A DNA stretch of 64,000 nucleotides. It comes from Tenodera sinensis. Taxonomy: Eukaryota > Arthropoda > Insecta > Mantodea > Mantidae. The stretch spans positions 52,786,076 to 52,850,075 of the forward strand of contig CM060970.1 in the NCBI GenBank assembly GCA_030765045.1. Reading direction: 5' to 3'. A program made the position numbers and the translations under genes. Each line of letters begins with the position of its first letter. The first letter of the stretch is position 1. Shown piece after piece: positions 11,826 through 24,800 of the stretch. The notes under the pieces were generated by a model, which had not been told where the DNA came from, ran no database searches, and saw only the letters and a program-made list of their open reading frames with translations.

Positions 11826-14800
11826 TACTTGTGTATAGACTACAGACTTCTGGATAGGCAACTGACTTGTGTAGGGGCTACAGACTTGTGTATAGGCTAC
11901 AGACTTGTGTATAGGCTGCAGACTTGTGTATAGGCTACTGACTTCTGTATAGGCTGCAGACTTGTGTATAGGCTACTCACTTGTGTATAGGCTACTGACT
12001 TGTGTATAGGCTACTGACTTGTGTATAGGCCACTGACTTGTGTATAGGCTACAGACTTGTGTATAGGCTACTGACTTGTGTATAGGCTACTGACTTGTGT
12101 ATAGGCTACTGACTTGTGTATAGGCTACTGACTTGTGTATAGGCTATTGACTTGTGTATAGGCTACTGACTTGTGTATAGGCTACAGACTTGTGTATAGG
12201 CTACTGACTTGTGTATAGGCTACTGACTTGTGTATAGGCTGCAGACTTGTGTATAGGCTACTGACTTGTGTATAGGCTGCAGACTTGTGTATAGGCTACT
12301 CACTTGTGTATAGGCTACTCACTTGTGTATAGGCTACTGACTTGTGTATAGGCTACTGACTTGTGTATAGGCTACAGACTTGTGTATAGGCTACTGACTT
12401 GTGTATAGGCTACTGACTTGTGTATAGGCTACTGACTTGTGTACAGGCTACTGACTTGTGTACAGGCTACTGACTTGTGTACAGGCTACTGACTTGTGTA
12501 CAGGCTACTGACTTGTGTACAGGCTACTGACTTGTGTACAGGCTACTGACTTGTGTACAGGCTACTGACTTGTGTACAGGCTACTGACTTGTGTACAGGC
12601 TACTGACTTGTGTACAGGCTACTGACTTGTGTATAGGCTACTGACTTGTGTATAGGCTACTGACTTGTGTATAGGCTACTGACTTGTGTATAGGCTACTG
12701 ACTTGTGTATAGGCTACTGACTTGTGTACAGGCTGCAGACTTGTGTACAGGCTGCAGACTTGTGTACAGGCTGCAGACTTGTGTACAGGCTGCAGACTTG
12801 TGTACAGGCTGCAGACTTGTGTACAGGCTGCAGACTTGTGTACAGGCTGCAGACTTGTGTACAGGCTGCAGACTTGTGTACAGGCTGCAGACTTGTGTAC
12901 AGGCTGCAGACTTGTGTACAGGCTGCAGACTTGTGTACAGGCTGCAGACTTGTGTATAGGCTGCAGACTTGTGTATAGGCTACTGACTTGTGTATAGGCT
13001 ACTGACTTGTGTATAGGCTACTGACTTGTGTATAGGCTACTGACTTGTGTATAGGCTACTGACTTGTGTATAGGCTACTGACTTGTGTATAGGCTACTGA
13101 CTTGTGTATAGGCTACTGACTTGTGTATAGGCAACTGACTTGTGTATAGGCTGCAGACTTGTGCATAGGCTGCAGACTTGTGCATAGGCTGCAGACTTGT
13201 GTATAGGCTGCAGACTTGTGTACAGGCTGCAGACTTGAGTACAGGCTGCAGACTTGAGTACAGGCTGCAGACTTGTGTACAGGCTGCAGACTTGTGTACA
13301 GGCTGCAGACTTGTGTACAGGCTGCAGACTTGTGTACAGGCTGCAGACTTGTGTATAGGCTGCAGACTTGTGTATAGGCTGCAGACTTGTGTATAGGCTG
13401 CAGACTTGTGTATAGGCTGCAGACTTGTGTATAGGCTGCAGACTTGTGTATAGGCTGCAGACTTGTGTATAGGATACAGACTTGTGTACAGGTTTCAGAC
13501 TTGTGTATAGGTTTCAAACTTGTGTGTATAGGCTGCAGACTTGTGTATAGGTTGCAGACTTGTGTATAGGTTGCAGACTTGTGTATAGGCTGCAGACTTG
13601 TGTATAGGTTTCAGACTTGTGTATACGCTGCAGACTTGTGTATAGGTTTCAGACTTGTGTATAGGCTGCAGACTTGTGTATAGGCTACAGACTTGTGTAT
13701 AGGCTAAAGACTTGTGTATAGGCTACAGACTTGTGTATAGGCTACTGACTTGTGTATAGGCTGCAGACTTGTGTATAGGCTACAGACTTGTGTACAGGCT
13801 ACAGACTTGTGTACAGGCTACTGACTTGTGTATGGGCTACTGACATGTGTACAGGCTGCAGACTTGTGTATAGGCTGCAGACTTGTGTATAGGTTGCAGA
13901 CTTGTGTATAGGTTGCAGACTTGTGTATAGGCTACAGATTTGTGTATAGGCTGCAGACTTGTGTATAGGTTTCAGACTTGTGTATACGCTGCAGACTTGT
14001 GTATAGGCTACTGACTTGTGTATAGGCTACAGACTTGTGTACAGGCTACAGACTTGTGTACAGGCTACAGACTTGTGTATAGGCTACAGACTTGTGTACA
14101 GGCTACAGACTTGTGTATAGGCTGCAGACTTGTGTATAGGCTGCAGACTTGTGTATAGGCTACAGACTTGTGTATAGGCTACAGACTTGTGTATAGGCTA
14201 CAGACTTGTGTATAGGCTGCAGACTTGTGTATAGGCTGCAGACTTGTGTACAGGCTGCAGACTTGTGTACAGGCTACAGACTTGTGTATAGGCTACAGAC
14301 TTGTGTATAGGCTACAGACTTGTGTACAGGCTGCAGACTTGTGTATAGGCTGCAGACTTGTGTATAGGCTACAGACTTGTGTATAGGCTGCAGACTTGTG
14401 TATAGGCTACAGACTTGTGTATAGGCTACTGACTTGTGTATAGGCTACAGACTTGTGTACAGGCTGCAGACTTGTGTACAGGCTACAGACTTGTGTATAG
14501 GCTACTGACTTGTGTATAGGCTACAGACTTGTGTATAGGCTACAGACTTGTGTACAGGCTGCAGACTTGTGTACAGGCTACAGACTTGTGTACAGGCTAC
14601 AGACTTGTGTATAGGCTACAGACTTGTGTACAGGCTACAGACTTGTGTACAGGCTACAGACTTGTGTATAGGCTACAGACTTGTGTACAGGCTACAGACT
14701 TGTGTATAGGCTACAGACTTGTGTACAGGCTACTGACTTGTGTATAGGCTACAGACTTGTGTATAGGCTGCAGACTTGTGTACAGGCTACAGACTTGTGT

Positions 14801-16620
14801 ACAGGCTACAGACTTGTGTATAGGCTACAGACTTGTGTATAGGCAGCAGACTTGTGTATAGGCTACAGACTTGTGTATAGGCTACAGACTTGTGTACAGG
14901 CTACAGACTTGTGTATAGGCTACAGACTTGTGTATAGGCTACAGACTTGTGTATAGGCTAAAGACTTGTGTACAGGCTACTGACTTGTGTATAGGCTGCA
15001 GACTTGTGTATAGGCTACTGACTTGTGTATAGGCTGCAGACTTGTGTACAGGCTAGAGACTTGTGTACAGGCTAGAGACTTGTGTACAGGCTGCAGACTT
15101 GTGTATAGGCTACAGACTTGTGTATAGGCTACTGACTTGTGTATAGGCTACAGACTTGTGTATAGGCTACAGACTTGTGTATAGGCTAAAGACTTGTCTA
15201 TGGGCTACTGACTTGTGTACAGGCTGCAGACTTGTGTACAGGCTGCAGACTTGTGTATAGGCTGCAGACTTGTGTATAGGCTACTGACTTGTGTATAGGC
15301 TGCAGACTTGTGTACAGGCTGCAGACTTGTGTACAGGCTGCAGACTTGTGTACAGGCTACTGACTTGTGTATAGGCTACTGACTTGTGTACAGGCTGCAG
15401 ACTTGTGTATAGGCTGCAGACTTGTGTATAGGCTGCAGACTTGTGTATAGGCTGCAGACTTGTGTACAGGCTGCAGACTTGTGTACAGGCTGCAGACTTG
15501 TGTATAGGCTGCAGACGTGTTTATAGGCTGCAGACTTGTGTACAGGTTTCAGACTTGTGTACAGGTTTCAGACTTGTGTATAGGGTACAGACATGTGTAT
15601 AGGTTTCAAACTTGTGTGTATAGGCTGCAGACTTGTGTATAGGTTGCAGACTTGTGTATAGGCTACAGATTTGTGTATAGGCTGCAGACTTGTGTATAGG
15701 CTGCAGACTTGTGTATAGGTTTCAGACTTGTGTATAGGTTTCAGACTTGTGTATAGGTTTCAGACTTGTGTATAGGCTGCAGACTTGTGTATAGGCTACA
15801 GACTTGTGTATAGGCTACATACTTGTGTATAGGCTACATACTTGTGTATAGGTTTCAGACTTGTGTATAGGCTGCAGACTTGTGTATAGGCTACAGACTT
15901 GTGTATAGGCTACATACTTGTGTATAGGCTACATACTTGTGTATAGGCTACAGACTTGTGTATAGGCTAAAGACTTGTGTATAGGCTACAGACTTGTGTA
16001 TAGGCTACAGACTAGTGTATAGGCTGCAGACTTGTGTACAGGCTGCAGACTTGTGTACAGGCTGCAGACTTGTGTACAGGCTGCAGACTTGTGTATAGGC
16101 TGCAGACTTGTATACAGGCTGCAGACTTGTGTATAGGCTGCAGACTTGTGTATAGGCTAATAACTTGTGTATAGGCTACAGACTTGTGTATAGGTTTCAA
16201 ACTTGTGTATAGGCTGCAGACTTGTGTATAGGTTTCAAACTTGAGTATAGGCTGCAGACATGTGTATAGGTTTCAACCTGGTGTATAGGCTGCAGACTTG
16301 TGTATAGGCTACAGACTTGTGTATAGGCTGCAGTCATGTGTATTGGTTTCAAACTTGTGTATAGGCTACAGACTTGTGTATAAGCTGGAGACTTGTGTAT
16401 AGGCTACAGACTTGTGTATAGGCTGCAGACTTGTGTATAGGCCACAGACTTGTGTATAGGTTTCAAACTTGTGTATAGGCTACTGACTTGTGTATAGGCT
16501 GCAGACCTGTGCATAGGCTGCAGACCTGTGCATAGGCTGCAGACCTGTGCATAGGCTGCAGACCTGTGCATAGGCTGCAGACCTGTGTATAGGCTACAGA
16601 CCTGTGTATAGGCTACAGAC
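11826..16620 (+). repeat. Array zone I: 19-bp units, about 250 copies
   Basis: The consensus is GGCTACAGACTTGTGTATA, with common variants CTACTG, CTGCAG, TTTCAG and TATA/TACA. Variants occur in runs: about 10 copies of the CTACTG + TACA form (12,440-12,625) and about 12 of the CTGCAG + TACA form (12,724-12,955), then CTACTG + TATA (12,965-13,130). CTGCAG variants contain a PstI site. Occasional 21-bp units carry an extra GT (GTGTGTATA at 13,522 and 15,614). The last stretch (about 16,500-16,620) has the ACCTGTGCATA and ACCTGTGTATA forms. Confidence 0.95.
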
Positions 16621-19600
16621 CTGTATAGGCTACAGACCTGTATAGGCTACAGACCTGTATAGGCTACAGACCTGTATAGGCTACACACTTGTATAGGCTA
16701 CACACTTGTATAGGCTACAGACCCGTATTGGCTACAGACCCGTATAGGCTACAGACCCGTATAGGCTACAGACCCGTATAGGCTACAGACCCGTATAGGC
16801 TACAGACCCGTATAGGCTACAGACCCGTATAGGCTACAGACCCGTATAGGCTACAGACCCGTATGGGCTACAGACCCGTATGGGCTACAGACCCGTATGG
16901 GCTACATACCCGTATGGGCTACATACCCGTATAGGCTACATACCCGTATAGGCTACAGACCTGTATAGGCTACATACTTGTATAGGCTACATACTTGTAT
17001 AGGCTACACACCTGTATAGGCTACACACCTGTATAGGCTACACACCTGTATAGGCTACACACCTGTATAGGCTAAATACCTGTATAGGCTACATACCTGT
17101 ATAGGCTACAAACATGTATAGGCTACACATCTGTATAGGCTACACATCTGTATAGGCTACACACCTGTATAGGCTACACACCTGTATAGGCTACACACCT
17201 GTATAGGCTACACACCTGTATAGGCTACACACTTGTATAGGCTACACACTTGTATAGGCTACACACTTGTATAGGCTACACACCTGTATAGGCTACACAC
17301 CTGTATCGGCTACATACCTGTATCGGCTACATACCTGTATCGGCTACATACCTGTATCGGCTACATACCTGTATCGGCTACATACCTGTATAGGCTACAT
17401 ACCTGTATAGGCTACAGACTTGTATAGGCTTCAGACTTGTATAGGCTTCAGACTTGTATAGGCTTGAGACCTGTATAGGCTACAGACCTGTATAGGCTAC
17501 ATACCTGTATAGGCTACAGACTTGTATAGTCTACAGACCTGTATAGGCTACAGACCTGTATAGGCTACAGACTTGTATAGGCTACATACCTGTATAGGCT
17601 ACATACCTGTATAGGCTACATACCTGTATAGGCTACATACCTGTTTAGGCTACATACCTGTATAGGCTACATACCTGTATAGGCTACATACCTGTATAGG
17701 CTACATACCTGTATCGGCTACATACTTGTATAGGCTACATACTTGTATAGGCTACATACTTGTATAGGCTACATACTTGTATAGGCTACATACTTGTATA
17801 GGCTACACACTTGTATAGGCTACACACTTGTATAGGCTACATACTTGTATAGGCTACATACTTGTATAGGCTACATACTTGTATAGGCTACATACTTGTA
17901 TAGGCTATAGAATTGTATAGGCTACATACCTGTATAGGCTACATGCTTGTATAGGCTACATGCTTGTATAGGCTACATGCTTCTATAGGCTACATACTTG
18001 TATAGGCTACATACTTGTATGGGCTACATACTTGTATGGGCTACATACCTTATGGGCTACATATTTGTATAGGCTACAGACCTGTATAGGCTACATACCT
18101 GTATAGGCTACAGATTTGTATAGGCTACAGACTTGTATAGGCTACAGACTTGTATAGGCTACATACTTGTATAGGCTACATACCTGTATAGGCTACAGAC
18201 CTGTATAGGCTACATACTTCTATAGGCTACATAATTGTATACGCTACATACTTTTATAGGCTACAGACTTGTATAGGCTACATACCTGTATAGGCTACAT
18301 AATTGTATAGGCTACATACTTGTAAAGGCTACATACTTGTATAGGCTACATACTTGTATAGGCTATATACTTGTATAGGCTACATACTTGTATAGGCTAC
18401 ATACTTGTATAGGCTACATACCTGTATACGCTACATACTTGTGTATACGCTACATACTTGTATAGGCTACATACTTGTATACGCTACATACCTGTGTAGG
18501 CTACACACTTGTGTAGGCTACAGACTTGTATAGGCTACACACTTGTATAGGCTACAGACCTGTATAGGCTACAGACTTGTATAGGCTACAGACTTGTATA
18601 GGCTACATACTTGTATAGGCTACACACTTGTATAGGCTACATACTTGTATAGGCTACATACCTGTATAGGCTACATACCTGTATAGGCTACATACTTGTA
18701 TAGGCTACAGACTTGTATAGGCTACACACTTGTATAGGCTACATACCTGTATAGGCTACATACTTGTATAGGTTACATACTTGTATAGGCTACACACTTG
18801 TATAGGCTACATACTTGTATAGGCTACAGACTTGTATAGGCTACATACTTGTATAGGCTACATACCTGTATAGGCTACACACTTGTATAGGCTACATACT
18901 TGTATAGGTTACATACTTGTATAGGCTACACACTTGTATAGGCTACATACTTGTATAGGCTACATACCTGTATAGGCTACACACTTGTATAGGCTACATA
19001 CTTGTATAGGCTACATACTTGTATAGGCTACATACCTGTATAGGCTACAGACCTGTATAGGCTACACAGTTGTATAGGCTACATACTTGTATAGGCTACA
19101 TACCTGTATAGGCTACACACTTGTATAGGCTACACAGTTGTATAGGCTACATACCTGTATAGGCTACATACCTGTATAGGCTACAGACCTGTATAGGCTA
19201 CACACTTGTATAGGCTACACAGTTGTATAGGCTACAGACTTGTATAGGCTACAGACCTGTATAGGCTACACACTTGTATAGGCTACACAGTTGTATAGGC
19301 TACATACCTGTATAGGCTACATACCTGTATAGGCTACATACCTGTATAGGCTACATACTTGTATAGGCTACACACTTGTATAGGCTACAGACTTGTAAAG
19401 GCTACAGACCTGTATAGGCTACATACTTGTATAGGCTACATACTTGTATAGGCTACATACTTGTATAGGCTACACACTTGTATAGGCTACATACCTGTAT
19501 AGGCTACACACTTGTATAGGCTACAGACTTGTATAGGCTACATACTTGTAAAGGCTACAGACTTGTATAGGCTACAGACTTGTATAGGCTACATACTTGT

Positions 19601-21850
19601 ATAGGCTACACACTTGTATAGGCTACAGACTTGTATAGGCTACATACTTGTAAAGGCTACAGACTTGTATAGGCTACATACCTGTATAGGCTACATACTT
19701 GTATAGGCTACATACTTGTATAGGCTACACACTTGTATAGGCTACACACTTGTATAGGCTACATACCTGTATAGGCTACATACCTGTATAGGCTACATAC
19801 CTGTATAGGCTACACACTTGTATAGGCTACACAGTTGTATAGGCTACAGACTTGTATAGGCTACATACCTGTATAGGCTACATACCTGTATAGGCTACAT
19901 ACCTGTATAGGCTACATACTTGTATAGGCTACAGACTTGTATAGGCTACATACTTGTATAGGCTACACACTTGTATAGGCTACAGACTTGTATAGGCTAC
20001 ATACTTGTAAAGGCTACAGACTTGTATAGGCTACATACTTGTATAGGCTACATACTTGTATAGGCTACAGACTTGTAAAGGCTACAGACCTGTATAGGCT
20101 ACATACTTGTATAGGCTACACACTGTTATAGGCTACATACTTGTATAGGCTACACACTGTTATAGGCTACATACTTGTATAGGCTACACACTTGTATAGG
20201 CTACACAGTTGTATAGGCTACAGACTTGTATAGGCTACATACCTGTATAGGCTACATACCTGTATAGGCTACATACCTGTATAGGCTACATACTTGTATA
20301 GGCTACATACTTGTATAGGCTACAGACTTGTAAAGGCTACAGACCTGTATAGGCTACATACTTGTATAGGCTACACACTGTTATAGGCTACATACTTGTA
20401 TAGGCTACACACTTGTATAGGCTACATACCTGTATAGGCTACACACTTGTATAGGCTACACACTTGTATAGGCTACACACTTGTATAGGCCACATACTTG
20501 TATAGGCTACATACCTGTATAGGCTACATACTTGTATAGGCTACATACTTGTGTAGGCTACACACTTGTATAGGCTACACACTGTTATAGGCTACACACT
20601 TGTATAGGCTACACACTTGTATAGGCTACAGACTTGTATAGGCTACATACTTGTAAAGGCTACAGACTTGTATAGGCTACATACCTGTATAGGCTACATA
20701 CTTGTATAGGCTACATACTTGTATAGGCTACACACTGTTATAGGCTACATACTTGTATAGGCTACACACTTGTATAGGCTACATACCTGTATAGGCTACA
20801 CACTGTTATAGGCTACATACTTGTATAGGCTACACACTTGTATAGGCTACAGACTTGTATAGGCTACATACTTGTAAAGGCTACAGACTTGTATAGGCTA
20901 CATACCTGTATAGGCTACATACTTGTATAGGCTACATACTTGTATAGGCTACACACTTGTATAGGCTACACACTTGTATAGGCTACATACCTGTATAGGC
21001 TACATACCTGTATAGGCTACATACCTGTATAGGCTACACACTTGTATAGGCTACACAGTTGTATAGGCTACAGACTTGTATAGGCTACATACCTGTATAG
21101 GCTACATACCTGTATAGGCTACATACCTGTATAGGCTACATACTTGTATAGGCTACACACTTGTATAGGCTACAGACTTGTAAAGGCTACAGACCTGTAT
21201 AGGCTACATACCTGTATAGGCTACATACTTGTATAGGCTACATACCTGTATAGGCTACATACTTGTATAGGCTACACACTTGTATAGGCTACATACCTGT
21301 ATAGGCTACAGACTTGTAAAGGCTACAGACCTGTATAGGCTACATACTTGTATAGGCTACACACTTGTATAGGCTACATACTTGTATAGGCTACAGACTT
21401 GTAAAGGCTACAGACCTGTATAGGCTACATACTTGTATAGGCTACATACTTGTGTAGGCTACACACTTGTATAGGCTACACACTTGTATAGGCTACATAC
21501 CTGTATAGGCTACACACTTGTATAGGCTACAGACTTGTATAGGCTACAGATCTATATAGGCTACAGACCTGTATAGGCTACAGACCTGTATAGGCTACAG
21601 ACCTGTATAGGCTACAGACCTGTATAGGCTACAGACCTGTATAGGCTACACACTTGTATAGGCTACAGACTTGTATAGGCTACAGACTTGTATAGGCTAC
21701 AGACTTGTATAGGCTACATACTTGTATAGGCAACATACTTTTATAGGCTACAGACCTGTATAGGCTACAGACTTGTTTAGGCTACAGACTTGTATAGGCT
21801 ACAGACTTGTATAGGCTACATACCTTTATAGTCTACATACTTGTATAGGC
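16621..21850 (+). repeat. Array zone II: regular 17-bp units, about 310 copies
   Basis: The unit is GGCTACA(T/G/C)AC(T/C)TGTATA. It differs from zone I by loss of one GT from TTGTGTATA. Variants again cluster: ACCCGTATA at about 16,720-16,950, ATCGG (TATCGGC) at about 17,305-17,390, and ACACTGTTATA scattered between 20,100 and 20,830. Periodicity is strict, with few indels. Several multi-unit blocks recur (for example the ACTTGTAAAGG variant followed by ACCTG), indicating older multi-unit duplication. Confidence 0.95.
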
Positions 21851-24800
21851 TACATGGGCTTCAGACTTGTATAGGCTACATACTTGAATAGGTACATACT
21901 TGAATAGGTACATACTTGTATAGGCTACATAGAATACAGACTAGTATAGGCTACAGACTTGTATAGGCTACATACCTGTATAGGTTCCGTACCTGTATAG
22001 GCTAAATAGGCTACAGAATAGTATGGGCTACATACTGTTATATGCTACATAGGCTACAGACTTGTATGGGCTACAGACCTGTATAGGCTACATACTTGTA
22101 TACGCTACATACTTGTATACGCTACAGATCTGTATAGGCTACAGACTTGTATAGGCTACATACTTGTATAGGCTACATACTTGTATAGGCTACAGACTTG
22201 TATGGGCTACAGACTTGTATAGAATACAGACTAGTATAGGCTACAGACTTGTATAGGCTACATACCTGTATAGGTTACGTACCTGTATAGGCTAAATAGG
22301 CTACAGAATAGTATGGGCTACATACTGTTATATGCTACATAGGCTACAGACTTGTATGGGCTACAGACCTGTGTAGGCTATATACTTGTATACGCTACAT
22401 ACTTGTTTAGGCTACAGATCTGTATAGGCTACATACTTGTATACGCTACATACTTGTATAGGCTACATACTTGTATGGGCTACAGACCTGTATGGGCTAC
22501 AGACCTGTATAGGCTACATACTTGTATAGGCTACAGACTTGTATAGGCTACAGACTTGTATAGACTACATACTTGTATAGGCTACAGATCTATATAGGCT
22601 ACAGACCTTTATAGGCTACATACTTGTATAGGCTACATACTTGTATAGGCTACAGACCTGTATAGGCTACACACTTGTATAGGCTACACACTTGTATAGG
22701 CTACACACTTGTATAGGCTACACACTTGTATAGGCTACACACTTGTATAGGCTACATACTTGTATAGGCTACATACTTGTATAGGCTACAGACTTGTGTT
22801 TAGGCTACAGAATTGTATAGCCTAGATACTTGTATAGGCTACACACTTGTATAGGCTACAGACTTGAATAGGTTACAGAATAGTATAGCCTACATACTTG
22901 TATAAGCTACAGATTTGTATAGCCTACAGACTTGTATATGCTACAGACTTGTATAGGCTACAGACTTGTATAGGCTACAGACTTGTATAGGCTACATACT
23001 TGTATAGGCTACATACTTGCATAGGCTACATACTTGTATAGGCTACATACTTGCATAGGCTACACACCTGTATAGGCTACATACTTGTATAGGCTACATA
23101 CTTGTATAGGCTACATACTTGTATAGGCTACATAGCTGTATAGGCTACATACTTCTATAGGCTACATACTTGTATAGGCTACCTACTTGTATAGCTTACA
23201 TACTTGTATAGGCTACATAGTTGTTTAGGCTACAGATCTGTATAGGCTACAGACTTGTATAGGCTACTCACTTGTATACGCTACATACTTGTATAGGCTA
23301 CAGACTTGTATAGGCTACAGACGTGTATAGGCTACAGACGTGTATAGGCTACAGACCTGTAAAGGCTACAGATCTGTATAGGCTGCATACTTGTATAGGC
23401 TACAGACTTGTATAGGCTACAGACCTTTATAGGCTCCAGACCTTTATAGGCTCCAGATTGTATGGGCTACATACTTGTATAGGCTACAGGTCTATATAGG
23501 CTACAGACCTGTATAGGCTACAGACTTGTATAGGCTACAGACTTGTATAGGCTACAGACTTGTATAGGCTACAGACTTGTATAGGCTACAGACTTGTATA
23601 GGCTACAGACTTGTATAGGCTACAGACTTGTATAGGCTACAGACTTGTATAGGCTACAGACCTTTATAGGCTACATACTTGTATAGGCTACATACTTGTA
23701 TAGGCTACAGACCTGTATAGGCTACAGACTTGTATAGGCTACACACTTGTATAGGCTACACACTTGTATAGGCTACACACTTGTATAGGCTACACACTTG
23801 TATAGGCTACAGACTTGTATAGGCTACAGACTTGTATAGGCTACATACTTGTATAGGCTACAGACTTGTGTTTAGGCTATAGAATTGTATAGCCTAGATA
23901 CTTGTATAGGCTACACACTTGTATAGGCTACAGACTTGAATAGGTTACAGAATAGTATAGCCTACATACTTGTATAAGCTACAGATTTGTATAGCCTACA
24001 GACTTGTATATGCTACAGACTTGTATAGGCTACAGACTTGTATAGGCTACAGACTTGTATAGGCTACAGACTTGATAGGCTACATACTTGTATAGGCTAC
24101 ATACTTGCATAGGCTACATACTTGTATAGGCTACATACTTGCATAGGCTACACACCTGTATAGGCTACATACTTGTATAGGCTACATACTTGTATAGGCT
24201 ACATACTTGTATAGGCTACATAGCTGTATAGGCTACATACTTGTATAGGCTACATACTTGTATAGGCTACAGACGTGTATAGGCTACAGACGTGTATAGG
24301 CTACAGACCTGTAAAGGCTACAGATCTGTATAGGCTGCATACTTGTATAGGCTACAGACTTGTATAGGCTACAGACCTTTATAGGCTCCAGATTGTATGG
24401 GCTACATACTTGTATAGGCTACAGGTCTATATAGGCTACAGACCTGTATAGGCTACAGACTTGTATAGGCTACAGACTTGAATAGGTTACAGAATAGTAT
24501 AGCCTACATACTTGTATAAGCTACAGATTTGTATAGCCTACAGACTTGTATATGCTACAGACTTGTATAGGCTACAGACTTGTATAGGCTACAGACTTGT
24601 ATAGGCTACAGACTTGATAGGCTACATACTTGTATAGGCTACATACTTGCATAGGCTACATACTTGTATAGGCTACCTACTTGTATAGCTTACATACTTG
24701 TATAGGCTACATAGTTGTTTAGGCTACAGATCTGTATAGGCTACAGACTTGTATAGGCTACTCACTTGTATACGCTACATACTTGTATAGGCTACAGACT

